Shown here: one piece after another, positions 1-9,024 of the stretch
How positions within the stretch are numbered: the stretch's first letter is position 1
Layout: every line of letters begins with the position of its first letter
From: Photobacterium proteolyticum
GTDB lineage: Bacteria; Pseudomonadota; Gammaproteobacteria; Enterobacterales; Vibrionaceae
NCBI RefSeq assembly: GCF_001939735.1
Contig: NZ_MJIL01000084.1
Coordinates: forward strand, 1-64,000
DNA length: 64,000 nucleotides
Direction of reading: 5' to 3'
The notes under the pieces: model-generated
The model's input: the letters and a program-made list of their open reading frames with translations, nothing else
The model's database searches: none
Told to the model about the DNA's origin: nothing
Position numbers and translations under genes: made by a program

Positions 1-2061
1 TTCGCGCATCTCGACATTCGCGCCGTCCATCGTACCGATGGTCAGGGCACCGTTCATCGCGAACTTCATGTTACCTGTACCCGATGCTTCTTTACCGGCA
101 GTCGAAATCTGCTCTGATACGTCTGCTGCAGGGAACAGGATCTCTGCCAGGCTCACACGGTAATCAGGAATGAAGACCACCTTCAGCTTGCCGCCAAGAC
201 GAGGATCGTTGTTCACTTTCTCGGCAACCTTGTTGATAGCAAAGATAATATCTTTCGCCAGCGCATAACCTGGCGCCGCCTTGGCACCGAAGAAGAATAC
301 GCGAGGCTGCATATCGAACGTCGGGTCGTTCAGCAGACGGTGGTACAGCGACAGAATGTGAAGCAGGTTCAGGTGCTGACGCTTGTACTCGTGCAGACGC
401 TTGATTTGAATATCGAAGATAGCATTGGTATCCAGCTCGATACCCATGTTCTCTTCAACCCAGTCAGCCAGACGTTGTTTGTTCTCTTTTTTCACTGCCA
501 TGTAACGCTTCTGGAACGCTGCATCTTCAGCAAACTTCTCCAGACCGGCAATTTTCTCAAGCTTGTTCGGCCAGTCGTTACCCACCTTCTCGCTGATCAA
601 CGCAGAAAGGCCCGGGTTACAGTATTTGATCCAGCGACGTGGTGTGACACCGTTAGTCACGTTCTGAAGACGGCCAGGGAACAGCTCGTTGAACTCAGGG
701 AACAGGTCACGCTTGACCAGCTCTGAGTGCAGCGCGGCTACACCGTTGACGGCATAAGTACTGACCACACACAGGTTCGCCATGCGTACCATGCGCTGAG
801 GGCCTTCCTCAATGATAGACAACTTGCGCTTCACTTCATTGTTGCCCGGCCAATGCGCTTCAACCAGCGTCATGAAGCGGTGGTTGATTTCGAAAATGAT
901 TTCCATGTGACGAGGAAGCATTTGGGCAATCAGTGCTTCGCTCCACGTTTCCAGTGCTTCAGGCAGCAAGGTGTGGTTGGTGTAGGCGAATGTCTTCGAA
1001 GAAATGGCCCACGCGGCATCCCAACCCAGCTTGTATTCGTCAATCAGAATACGCATCAGTTCTGGGATAGCGATAGTCGGGTGCGTATCGTTAAGCTGGA
1101 TAGTTTCAAGCTTAGCCAGATCTTCAATCTTGTTACCGGCACCGATGTGGCGGCGCAGGATATCGGCAATCGAACAGGCACAGTGGAAGTACTGCTGCAT
1201 CAGACGCAGTGCTTTACCCTGGTCATGGTTGTCGTTCGGGTAAAGAACCTTGGTCACGTTACCGGCTTCCAGTGCAGAGTACTGAGCCCCCACATAGTCA
1301 CCGTCGTTGAAACGCGCCAGATCGAACGGTGCATTTGAACGGCATTCCCACAGACGCAGCGGATAAACGCTCTTGTTATCGTAACCGACAATAGGCAGGT
1401 CCCAAGCCACACCTTCAACCGTCATTCCCGGTATCCAACGGCGGCGGGTATCACTGTTCTCGTCAATATAGACTTCTACGCGACCATAAAGGCTCACTGT
1501 CTGAGAAAGCTCAGGGCGAATCACCTCCCACGGGTAACCTTCAAGGCCACGCCATGCATCAGGAGCTTCTACCTGACGGCCTTCAACAAAAGACTGACGG
1601 AACAGACCGTACTCGTAGTGCAGGCCGTAACCTACCGCCGGGTACTCTTGTGCAGCCAATGAATCCATGAAACAGGCAGCCAGACGGCCAAGACCACCAT
1701 TGCCAAGGGCTGGATCACGCTCTTCTTCCAGTAAGTCAGTCAGATTCAAGCCTAGCTCTTTCATTGCCGCAGCAACGTCTTCATACAGACCCATGCTGAT
1801 CAGGTTGTTGCCTGTCAGGCGGCCGATAAGGAATTCCAAAGAAAGGTAGTTCACACTACGCGCTTTCTCTTCTGCTAGTTGTTTTTCTGTTTCCAGCAGA
1901 TTGCCGGTACTGATTTCTGCCAGTGCTCGGCCCATCGCCAGATACCAGCTACGTGGAGTGGCAGTCTCTGAAGTATTCGCATAAGTCGTCGTCAGGTGTT
2001 TCTCTACGGCTGCTTTAAATGCTGCCTTGTCAAATTGCTGTGTTTGCCCACTTTTAGACAT
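1..2061 (-). CDS. malP: Maltodextrin/glycogen phosphorylase, 3' end outside window
   Basis: GT35 alpha-glucan phosphorylase: releases glucose-1-phosphate from maltodextrin or glycogen using pyridoxal phosphate, in the cytoplasm. 687 codons are visible of the roughly 800-840 usual. The reading begins [10 protein letters not shown] and carries family blocks such as [45 protein letters not shown] and, near the left edge, the PLP-lysine motif [15 protein letters not shown]. Start ATG at 2061 has a purine-rich GAGTGAGA ahead of it. The choice of malP over glgP rests on MalT-like boxes upstream and is inference. The C-terminus and any malQ partner lie left of the window. Confidence 0.93.
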   Translation of the reverse strand, partial: MSKSGQTQQFDKAAFKAAVEKHLTTTYANTSETATPRSWYLAMGRALAEISTGNLLETEKQLAEEKARSVNYLSLEFLIGRLTGNNLISMGLYEDVAAAMKELGLNLTDLLEEERDPALGNGGLGRLAACFMDSLAAQEYPAVGYGLHYEYGLFRQSFVEGRQVEAPDAWRGLEGYPWEVIRPELSQTVSLYGRVEVYIDENSDTRRRWIPGMTVEGVAWDLPIVGYDNKSVYPLRLWECRSNAPFDLARFNDGDYVGAQYSALEAGNVTKVLYPNDNHDQGKALRLMQQYFHCACSIADILRRHIGAGNKIEDLAKLETIQLNDTHPTIAIPELMRILIDEYKLGWDAAWAISSKTFAYTNHTLLPEALETWSEALIAQMLPRHMEIIFEINHRFMTLVEAHWPGNNEVKRKLSIIEEGPQRMVRMANLCVVSTYAVNGVAALHSELVKRDLFPEFNELFPGRLQNVTNGVTPRRWIKYCNPGLSALISEKVGNDWPNKLEKIAGLEKFAEDAAFQKRYMAVKKENKQRLADWVEENMGIELDTNAIFDIQIKRLHEYKRQHLNLLHILSLYHRLLNDPTFDMQPRVFFFGAKAAPGYALAKDIIFAINKVAEKVNNDPRLGGKLKVVFIPDYRVSLAEILFPAADVSEQISTAGKEASGTGNMKFAMNGALTIGTMDGANVEMRE

Positions 2062-2548
2062 GGTTCAATCTCACTCTAGGATTATTTCCAACTGGTGACT
2101 ATGTTGCCTTCAAGTGTATGTTAGAACATCCTCCGACCCTCGAAGGATTATGGATGAGTGCTTGGGGCGTAGCTCCCCTCCTGAGTGTGACATCCTGCAA
2201 AACTTTGAGGTATAGATAACTAAGCCTGAACATTGCGATGCAACTTAATTCATTAGAAAGTGATTAAATAACATACTCAATAATAAGCTGAATATTAAAT
2301 GTTCGTAATAGGTTTGAACCATACTAAAAGCGGCCTTACTCACTCTATTGCTTTTCCGTTACAGCCAATTAAGTGTTAAGATCACAAAAATCATAACGCT
2401 TTGCGGATCGGTGACATAAATGTCACGGACAACAAATAATGAAATGATATCAAGGGATACAGTGCCCAGGCGTTTTTAGCATTTGTTTATAGCACCCCAT
2501 CATGTAACCCAAAGCGTATATCAGAATATTAAAAAGGTTATTTTTCAA
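2062..2548. other. Intergenic region between phosphorylase and ylqF
   Basis: 487 bases, AT-rich, holding divergent promoters. Besides the MalT-like boxes it contains a 16-bp palindrome, GTGACAT-AA-ATGTCAC, at 2411-2426, about 120 bp before the ylqF start. The half-sites resemble CRP halves but the spacing (8 bases between GTGA and TCAC) is two too long for CRP. No other gene seen. Confidence 0.5.
2127..2182. promoter_or_regulatory. Cluster of MalT-like boxes upstream of the phosphorylase
   Basis: The MalT core is GGA(T/G)GA. Within 70-120 bp upstream of the phosphorylase start, GGAGGA lies on the minus strand at 2129-2134, GGATGA on the plus strand at 2152-2157, and a related AGGAGGGG on the minus strand at 2175-2182. 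Paired, oppositely oriented boxes are usual for MalT-activated promoters. Short motifs, so this is a proposal. Confidence 0.45.
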
Positions 2549-3511
2549 ATGAGTAGTCAGACTATCCAATGGTTCCCGGGCCACATGCACAAGGCTCGCA
2601 AAGAAATTGAAGAAGCCATTCCAAAAGTCGATGTCATTATTGAAGTACTTGATGCGCGCATCCCTTTCAGTAGCGAAAACCCGCTGATCAAATCTTTCCG
2701 TGGTCAACATGGTGACAATGATAAGCCTGTTGTTAAGGTTCTTAACAAACGTGACTTGGCCGATCCTGAGATGACCCAGATGTGGATCGAGCACCTTGAG
2801 AAAGAGCAAGGTGTTAAAGCGATTGCTATCACCACGGAAAACATCAGCGAAGTGAACAAAATCACCGAACTTTGCCGCAAACTTGCCCCGCATCGCGAAG
2901 ATATGGGTAAAAACATTCGCACCATGATCATGGGGATCCCGAATGTCGGTAAATCAACCATCATCAACACACTTGCCGGTCGTACCGTTGCAGTAACGGG
3001 CAACCAGCCAGCTGTAACCCGCCAGCAACAGCGTATCAACCTGCAGAACGGTATCGTACTTTCCGACACCCCGGGAATTTTATGGCCGAAAGTAGAAAAC
3101 CCGCACAGTGGTTTCCGCCTGGCAGCAACAGGCGCCGTAAAAGATACTGCAATGGACTACATTGATGTGGCGTTCTTTACGGTCGAATACCTAAAAGAAG
3201 CGTATCCGGAGCTACTACAGGCACGCTACAATCTCGATGACGAGCTGCCGGAAACTGAAATAGAGCTGATGGAAGAAATCGGCCGTAAACGCGGTTGCCT
3301 CAAAGGCGGCGGTCGCGTTGACCTGCATAAAGCCTCTGAAATCCTAATCAATGAGCTTCGCAACGGTACCCTTGGCAAAATCACCATGGAACGCCCTGAA
3401 ATGATCACCGAAGAGTTGGTCAATGTCGCGATTGAAACAGAACGCAAAGCAGAAGAAAAAGCGAAGAAGAAAGAAGAGCGCCGCAAGCGCTACCTTCGCA
3501 ATAAACGCTAA
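2549..3511 (+). CDS. ylqF: Ribosome biogenesis GTPase YlqF/RbgA
   Basis: Circularly permuted GTPase that acts in late assembly of the 50S subunit. The permuted order is visible: G4 motif NKRD (about residue 65), then G1 GIPNVGKST (about 125), then G3 DTPG (about 170). The protein starts MSSQTIQWFPGHMHKA, the family's N-terminal signature, so I place the start at 2549; an in-frame ATG 22 codons upstream adds only non-conserved residues. AAGG at 2534-2537 is a possible ribosome site. 320 residues is normal for the family. The basic C-terminus (KKKEERRKRYLRNKR) fits RNA contact. A terminator follows directly. Confidence 0.94.
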   Translation: MSSQTIQWFPGHMHKARKEIEEAIPKVDVIIEVLDARIPFSSENPLIKSFRGQHGDNDKPVVKVLNKRDLADPEMTQMWIEHLEKEQGVKAIAITTENISEVNKITELCRKLAPHREDMGKNIRTMIMGIPNVGKSTIINTLAGRTVAVTGNQPAVTRQQQRINLQNGIVLSDTPGILWPKVENPHSGFRLAATGAVKDTAMDYIDVAFFTVEYLKEAYPELLQARYNLDDELPETEIELMEEIGRKRGCLKGGGRVDLHKASEILINELRNGTLGKITMERPEMITEELVNVAIETERKAEEKAKKKEERRKRYLRNKR

Positions 3512-3530
3512 GCAACGACCCTGTTACGAT

Positions 3531-3558
3531 AAATGCTGCCAACTGGCAGCATTTTTTA
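3531..3558 (+). terminator. Rho-independent terminator of ylqF
   Basis: Ten-base stem AAATGCTGCC (3531-3540) with GGCAGCATTT (3545-3554), loop AACT, running into a T tract. It lies 20 bases after the ylqF stop. Confidence 0.88.
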
Positions 3559-4008
3559 TGTCTAATGTAAGCCTACTCACATAATAAAAAGCGGTGCTGT
3601 TTCCCCGCTACTGAAAACAGCACCAATACGTCAAACGACAAAGGATTATGTACCATAGCTGCAGTTTTCCAGATTTAGACTATGCAATAAGCAGAACCAC
3701 GCTAAATACTGCAACACCGCAACTATTAGGTAGCAACCATTATGCCAACCGTTCATAGGCTATAAATCAATTAGTTATGGCATGAGTACATCAATCATGC
3801 ACCTTCAGAAGGAAGATCTGCACTGTTAAGGCGCAACAAACCAGCCATCTAAATCGCTAAGAACAAAACCTAACTTAAAACATAAGACCCGCGACATCTT
3901 GCCGGGTTTTTCGTCACACCTTGCTATCAAGACTTCATATATTTCCGTTTTTCATATTTGTTTTTGTACCCCACAGAGTCAATCTGCGTTAGCAAAGGTG
4001 TTAGAGAT
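3559..4008. other. Gene-free junction between ylqF and the defence island
   Basis: About 450 bases with no convincing reading frame. It holds an inverted repeat with 10-base arms, GGTGCTGTTT (3593-3602) and AAACAGCACC (3615-3624), and a weak terminator-like ACCCG/CGGGT hairpin with TTTTT at 3887-3911 on the plus strand. This is the left edge of the island. I found no clear direct repeat shared with the right edge, and no integrase. Confidence 0.5.
3887..3911 (+). terminator. Possible rho-independent terminator without an obvious upstream gene
   Basis: Stem ACCCG (3887-3891) with CGGGT (3903-3907), 11-base loop, then TTTTT. The stem is short. If real, an unannotated small transcript could end here, coming from the 3625-3880 stretch. 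Confidence 0.4.
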
Positions 4009-4263
4009 TTAGCCCGAAAGCTCAGGCAACATGGTTAGCACTTGATCTATCAGAGCACTTTCATCTTTTATCAAATCATAAGGGATAACCCTAACGGTTA
4101 ACTCGTCATCAAACCTAAACGCCGGCAAAGGCTGGTTAAAGTGCTCATGCTTGGGGTAAATCAGGTATACCGTACCAGTACCTTTCAAATATTTGTGCCC
4201 ATAAGCAAACATCTGATACATGTCAGATTGACTAATACCATATTTGTAGCCAACGTTATTCCT
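4009..4263 (-). pseudogene. Remnant of mcrC: C-terminal fragment of a McrBC restriction subunit
   Basis: Some 80 residues read ISQSDMYQMFAYGHKYLKG, then VYLIYPKHEHF, and end in LPELSG with a proper stop at 4009. This matches, from memory, the last quarter of McrC, the PD-(D/E)xK nuclease subunit of the McrBC modified-DNA restriction system (the family ends ..GIxQADMYQLFAYG..LIYPK..). About three quarters of a normal McrC and all of mcrB are missing. Similarity stops around 4263, about 15 bases from the stop of the next gene upstream. It looks like a scar of an older defence module truncated when the present cassette arrived. Confidence 0.78.
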
Positions 4264-4277
4264 TTTCGTTTTTATAA

Positions 4278-4970
4278 TTAGTCTATTCTAAACCCTAAGC
4301 GTTCCAAGGTTGCCTTCATTGATTTTTGAAAATCCTTCATCGACTTCATATCTGTGATTTGAGCCAGATCGATTAAACCATCATCAACAAGTTCATTGAG
4401 CTTTAAACGGGTCGCAGGTTCACCTAGATGTTCTTCCAACTCACCTTTTAAAGAGTGCGGGGAGTCGTCGTTACCAGAGCGGCCTTCAAATGCAGTACAG
4501 TCTTGATAGCCGTTTTTCAGGGCACATAGTAGCCAAGCTTCTGATTTAGGTTGGGCAACGAAAGGAACACCATTTTCAAACTCTTGAGCAATAAAGCCAT
4601 GCTCCATCGAAAGTCGCTTAGTCTCGTAATTGGGCCACTTGTTACTGTCTGAATCATGAAAAAGTACAGCCAAGCTTGGTTGGACATCGGCATTTTTGGC
4701 CACATGCGCTAAAGCACGTGCTGCACTGTAAAACTCGCGGGTTTCGTGCTGGGTCTTTTTACCACGCCTAGAGAGTGGCTTGATGATGCTTCTATCACGG
4801 GAGATACGAGTAATCTCTGTCTCATGAACGACTTCAAGCATCCCCGCATCCAATAACGAGTATTGAGTGTACGGTTCAATAAACTTATCAATCAACTTAC
4901 TAAGCGGACCAATTGCTTCATTGCTTTTACCGATGTCGGTTTCACCTTCACCACTGACAACTAAATACAT
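4278..4970 (-). CDS. TOPRIM-like (DUF4276-type) protein, partner of the adjacent ATPase
   Basis: 230 residues. The N-terminal strand ends in GEGETD (7-12), the acidic first TOPRIM motif; a DSD pair sits at 106-108 (FHDSDSN) and a PKSEAWLL block at 141-148 resembles the PExEAWLL block of DUF4276 proteins. These suggest a metal-dependent nuclease fold. The start has an AAAAGGAG ribosome site that begins at the stop codon of the ATPase gene, so the two are translationally linked. Such ATPase/TOPRIM pairs (RloA/RloB, AbiL, PARIS AriA/AriB) act in phage exclusion. Activity here is inference; AbiL and PARIS effectors belong to other TOPRIM branches as I recall. Confidence 0.7.
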   Translation of the reverse strand: MYLVVSGEGETDIGKSNEAIGPLSKLIDKFIEPYTQYSLLDAGMLEVVHETEITRISRDRSIIKPLSRRGKKTQHETREFYSAARALAHVAKNADVQPSLAVLFHDSDSNKWPNYETKRLSMEHGFIAQEFENGVPFVAQPKSEAWLLCALKNGYQDCTAFEGRSGNDDSPHSLKGELEEHLGEPATRLKLNELVDDGLIDLAQITDMKSMKDFQKSMKATLERLGFRID

Positions 4971-4984
4971 GCTTAATGCTCCTT

Positions 4985-6136
4985 TTAGTTGTCAGTTTTT
5001 TCTAGTGACGCGATTTCAGATGCAAGATTTTCAAGCATAGTGTCTTCATAAGCTTCGCCCGGGCCCATGAAGTTCAGCTTGTGCTGCATAGAAGGAATAT
5101 CAAACAGACGAATCGCTTGAGTGGCACCCTTTTCATTCTTATACAGATAGACAACGCCCGCTTTCGCGACTTCATCTTCCATGTAATTAAGGATCATTGG
5201 GCTGTGCGTTGTGACAATCACTTGAGTATTTGCCGCTACTAAGCTGTCTACTAGCTTTTCGATGAGCTCTGGGTTTACGCCATTCTCAATCTCATCCAGC
5301 AAAAGCGCACTTTGCTTTTTGGTTAACTGAGCGAAGATAGCCATAAAGCGAAGTAAGCCATCATTGATGTGTCTGGCTTCGGTTTTGATGGGCTTCCCGC
5401 CAAACTTTTCTTCTATCTCAAGCTTTACTGTGCCAGCTGATTTTTGAACCGTTGCATCCACTTTGACCAAGCTTGGGTACAGCTCTTTCAAAGTCGATAC
5501 TAATTTCGCTTTCTCTTCTTTCGTCATATTACTGATAAAGCTTGAAAGCATCTTACCGCCAGCGCCTAGAGTTTTACCGCTGATGTGTTGGTCACGCAGC
5601 ATATCCGGTGAAAGCATGTCTAATGCATTTAGCTCATTAAAGAAGGTTTTAAACTCCACCAGCTCTTTAGGAAGCTGGTTTTCTCTTAATTGGGATAGAA
5701 TCGAACCTTGATAATCAAAGGTGATTGGTGCTTGAAGGTCCTCTGTAGGCAGTGAGAACTTACCATCAGCGACGTTAAGCAGAATTTGACCACCCCAGGT
5801 AATTTTCTCAGCTGTACAGAACAACTCTGTTCTGTTGAAACTGCCTTCCCAAATAACTGGTTTATCCGAGTAAGAAAGCGCTACTGTAAAAGTAATATTG
5901 GATTGCTTAGTGAGCGTCGAATTTAGGTCTTTAGCACTCCATTGACGGCTTTCTAGCCATTCATCAATATCACCACTGACCTGCTGAGAGAGGAAGTCAA
6001 TAAACTGTAATACCGTTGATTTGCCCGAGCCGTTTAAACCCACTAGGCAGTTAAACTTGCTAAACGGCAGGGAAAAATCTACCAACGACTTAAAGTTGTT
6101 GGCTTTGATGTTGACTAAAGAGAGTGATGGATTCAT
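4985..6136 (-). CDS. ABC-type/AAA_21 ATPase of a TOPRIM-paired defence module
   Basis: 383-residue RecF/OLD-like ATPase without a transmembrane part. It has Walker A GLNGSGKST (33-41), Walker B ALLLDEIENG (near 278) and the switch histidine in VTTHSPMIL (near 310). It lies 8 bases downstream of hsdS and 14 bases upstream of the TOPRIM gene, all on one strand. By analogy with RloA/AriA-type proteins it may sense phage and control the TOPRIM partner; that role is inferred from context. RloA/RloB-type genes are known riders in type I restriction loci. Confidence 0.8.
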   Translation of the reverse strand: MNPSLSLVNIKANNFKSLVDFSLPFSKFNCLVGLNGSGKSTVLQFIDFLSQQVSGDIDEWLESRQWSAKDLNSTLTKQSNITFTVALSYSDKPVIWEGSFNRTELFCTAEKITWGGQILLNVADGKFSLPTEDLQAPITFDYQGSILSQLRENQLPKELVEFKTFFNELNALDMLSPDMLRDQHISGKTLGAGGKMLSSFISNMTKEEKAKLVSTLKELYPSLVKVDATVQKSAGTVKLEIEEKFGGKPIKTEARHINDGLLRFMAIFAQLTKKQSALLLDEIENGVNPELIEKLVDSLVAANTQVIVTTHSPMILNYMEDEVAKAGVVYLYKNEKGATQAIRLFDIPSMQHKLNFMGPGEAYEDTMLENLASEIASLEKTDN

Positions 6137-6144
6137 GTCGTTTA

Positions 6145-7506
6145 TTATACCTTCTCTGCCGTTTTCGCTTTGGTGGTGCGTTTGCGAGTGACTTTTTTCG
6201 GCTTGTTCTGCTCTTTTTCTGCAAGAATACGCTCTAACAACTTTTCTGCTGGTTCATCATTTGGATCTTGTGGCACCAACTCACCTCGGAAAGCTTTGGC
6301 TAGAATCGATTGTGTTAGGCGGTCTAGGCGAGCCTTGGCGTCTAGGTATTGTTTTTCGACTTTATCCGCCTTTCTAAATAACTTCTCGACTAAACCAACA
6401 ATATATTCTTGCTCTACCAATGTAGGTAAAGATATCGGTGCTGCAGAAACTACTGCTTGATTAATTTTAGGCATATTGCCAGTTGTACCGGTTGCATTAT
6501 CCCTAAAGTATTTTCTTACTACCTCTGATGATAATGCGTAATATAGATATTTAGGCAATATACAATCGTTAGCTCTGCATTTCATAATCAGATCAGGGTA
6601 GATATATTTATCATCTTCACCTTCATATATCGCACTGACACCAACATATTCGATTGAGTTAGCTCTTTGAATCAAAATATCTTGATTTTTCACCCACAAG
6701 TGGGAGTTTTCTGAAACATCAAGATCAACAAACTTGAACTTATTTTCGACAAAATAACCAGGAGTGATTGCGGACAAAGTTAAGTTTTTGATCCCCGTGT
6801 CGAAATCAACGCCTTTTGGTGATTTACCATTACGAGGCTTAGTTTCAACAACATCTATTAGCTTTACACTCTTCCACTCTTTTGAAGTAACACTCGAATC
6901 AGTCAAGTCCCCAGACGTTGCGGCAGCCAATACTGATTGACGGAAACGTTTTAGGATTGCAGGAATTTTGTCTAAGCGAGCTTGGGCTTTGTCGACCTTA
7001 GCAAGGATAGAATCTAACTTATTGGCAATGCGGATTTGTTCGTTTAGTGGGGCAACACAAACTTTCATCTCTTTTAGCTTTGCTGACTTAATCCCTTTAA
7101 CTGTCGTACCAGTCGACTGTTCTAGCAGCAAAACTTGAAACAACGGTGATCTCATAAAGTAATGCACAAATTTTGAAACTGACTTGTCTGATATTTGAAG
7201 ACATATAGCCCGTTGCGCCAATACAAATTTTTCTTCAATATCAATACATGCCACATTTCCTAAAGGAGCTTCTGAGGTAATTAGAATGTCTCCAAATTCA
7301 GGAATGCCCCGAGTCATCCAACCTTCATAACTATCTTCTGTCACATATTCACGAGGTTCTCGGTTGATATAACCGTCTCTAATGTTTTTTGCAGTAATTA
7401 AAGGTAAACCGGCGCTTACCTTTTTAGGAGTTTTTCCTCTGTAATCAATAAACTTACAGATTTCCTTCAATTCGATAGATAACCAGCCTTTCGGTAACTC
7501 GCTCAC
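6145..7506 (-). CDS. hsdS: Type I restriction-modification specificity subunit HsdS
   Basis: 453 residues that choose the bipartite DNA target of the HsdRMS complex. Two target-recognition domains (about 1-150 and 220-385) alternate with two conserved helical spacers: LDSILAKVDKAQARLDKIPA with FRQSVLAAATSGDL after it (about 160-205), and the parallel block LVEKLFRKADKVEKQ with LTQSILAKAFRGELVP (about 385-430). Translation starts at GTG 7506, overlapping the hsdM stop by four bases (GTGA), so the two are coupled. The lysine-rich tail is ordinary. The TRDs are somewhat AT-richer than neighbours, as is common. The target sequence cannot be read from the protein. Confidence 0.95.
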   Translation of the reverse strand: MSELPKGWLSIELKEICKFIDYRGKTPKKVSAGLPLITAKNIRDGYINREPREYVTEDSYEGWMTRGIPEFGDILITSEAPLGNVACIDIEEKFVLAQRAICLQISDKSVSKFVHYFMRSPLFQVLLLEQSTGTTVKGIKSAKLKEMKVCVAPLNEQIRIANKLDSILAKVDKAQARLDKIPAILKRFRQSVLAAATSGDLTDSSVTSKEWKSVKLIDVVETKPRNGKSPKGVDFDTGIKNLTLSAITPGYFVENKFKFVDLDVSENSHLWVKNQDILIQRANSIEYVGVSAIYEGEDDKYIYPDLIMKCRANDCILPKYLYYALSSEVVRKYFRDNATGTTGNMPKINQAVVSAAPISLPTLVEQEYIVGLVEKLFRKADKVEKQYLDAKARLDRLTQSILAKAFRGELVPQDPNDEPAEKLLERILAEKEQNKPKKVTRKRTTKAKTAEKV

Positions 7507-8993
7507 AGAGCCACCTCATCACTTTCCGCTGAATCTAAATCTACCAAAATCGCTTTTAGCTCTTCCATCGCACCCGCCATTTCAATCAGCGCTTCATTGA
7601 TCAACACATCTGGCGCAGGCAGCTTCGACGCGTCTTCATTGTTTTCATCACGGATCCAGCTTAAGTCAAGTGACTCATCTTTGGTTTTAATTTCATTGCG
7701 GCTAAAGCAACGTAAGCGGCAACCATCAATGTCATTTTCATGCTTGCTCAAGAAGTTTTGACGAGCTTTCTCGTCTACCTGAGTTAGGTCGCTGCCGACT
7801 GCCTCGTAAAACTCTTCAAAGTGTTTTTTAGTTAGTACGGTACGCTTACCAAATTTCGGCATGTTGGATCGTAGGTCATACACCCACACATTTTGAGTTT
7901 GACCTTTATCTTGGGTTACGTTTTCTGGTTTGGAGAAGAACAACACGTTGGTTTTTACCCCAGCAGCATAGAAGATACCCGTTGGTAAACGCAGGATAGT
8001 GTGAAGGTTACATTTCTCCATCAGGTCTTTACGGATGGTTTGCCCGGTTGAACCTTCAAACAATACGTTGTCAGGCAATACCACCGCCGCTCGACCGCCC
8101 GGCTTAAGCATCTTGTGGTACATCAAGTGCAAGAAGGCTAGCTGCTTGTTACTGGTGTAGTGGATCAAATCATCACGCGTGGGTACGCCACCGCCCTGCT
8201 TGGTACCAAATGGCGGGTTAGCAAGAATCAAGCTAGCTGATGGCAGGGCTTTACCTTCATTAGAAAGAGTATCACCAAACAAGATACCGGAGTTTTCATC
8301 ATCCACCGCTAAATCATGCAACATGAGGTTCATCATGGCTAGGCGGCGCGTATCTGGCACCAACTCCATACCAAAGAAAGTTTCATGCTGATATTTGTCG
8401 TATGAGAGTGTGTCTAACGCTTCAATGTCATTGTGAGCTTTAACGTAATTATGCGCACTGATTAAGAAGCCGCCTGTGCCTGCGGTTGGGTCGACTATCA
8501 CATCGTCTAAGGTTGGCTTCATCAACTCAACCATTACATCGATTAGAACTCGGGGAGTAAAATATTGCCCTGCACCGGATTTCTTTTCACCTGCATTGAT
8601 TTCTAGCAAGCCTTCATACATGTCACCTAACCCTTCGGTTTTAGCGCTGTACCAATCAAGTTTGTCAATCTCTACCACCAGCTTATTCAACGTGGCAGGC
8701 TTACGAATTACGGTGCTGGCATTGGCAAAAATTGCTTTAGTGATCAATGAACCATTTGACCCTAAGTGCAGAAGCAGCTTTTTATACTCATCAAGGCGCA
8801 CTGCAGAGTTATAGGCTTCTAGATCTTCCCAGCGGTAACCTTTGGGCAGAAGCTCATCTTGACCTGTTTCATCAACCATTTTTAAGAAAACAAGGTAAGT
8901 TAACTCGTTAAGGTATTCGTGATAGGTCACGCCGTCGTCGCGGAGTAAATTACATAGATTCCACAACTTGGCGACGAGATCTTGAGTGCTCAT
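7503..8993 (-). CDS. hsdM: Type I N6-adenine DNA methyltransferase HsdM
   Basis: 496-residue methylating subunit of the type I complex. An N-terminal helical domain (about 1-140) precedes the Rossmann methyltransferase core with SAM motif I DPTAGTGGFL (near 171) and catalytic motif IV NPPFG (near 260, ILANPPFGTKQGGG). Both are intact, so it should be active. Start ATG 8993 follows an AAAGGTAA ribosome site. It lies 31 bases after hsdR and overlaps hsdS by four. Confidence 0.96.
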   Translation of the reverse strand: MSTQDLVAKLWNLCNLLRDDGVTYHEYLNELTYLVFLKMVDETGQDELLPKGYRWEDLEAYNSAVRLDEYKKLLLHLGSNGSLITKAIFANASTVIRKPATLNKLVVEIDKLDWYSAKTEGLGDMYEGLLEINAGEKKSGAGQYFTPRVLIDVMVELMKPTLDDVIVDPTAGTGGFLISAHNYVKAHNDIEALDTLSYDKYQHETFFGMELVPDTRRLAMMNLMLHDLAVDDENSGILFGDTLSNEGKALPSASLILANPPFGTKQGGGVPTRDDLIHYTSNKQLAFLHLMYHKMLKPGGRAAVVLPDNVLFEGSTGQTIRKDLMEKCNLHTILRLPTGIFYAAGVKTNVLFFSKPENVTQDKGQTQNVWVYDLRSNMPKFGKRTVLTKKHFEEFYEAVGSDLTQVDEKARQNFLSKHENDIDGCRLRCFSRNEIKTKDESLDLSWIRDENNEDASKLPAPDVLINEALIEMAGAMEELKAILVDLDSAESDEVAL

Positions 8994-9024
8994 TTATTTT
9001 ATTACCTTTATGAGTGCGACAGCA

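Noticed and set aside
727-1338. 203-codon plus-strand frame
   Set aside because: Antisense shadow of the conserved phosphorylase gene.
2411-2426. CRP site upstream of ylqF
   Set aside because: GTGA and TCAC are separated by 8 bases; CRP sites have 6.
3593-3624. Insertion-sequence terminal repeat
   Set aside because: The arms face each other across 12 bases with no transposase and no target duplication.
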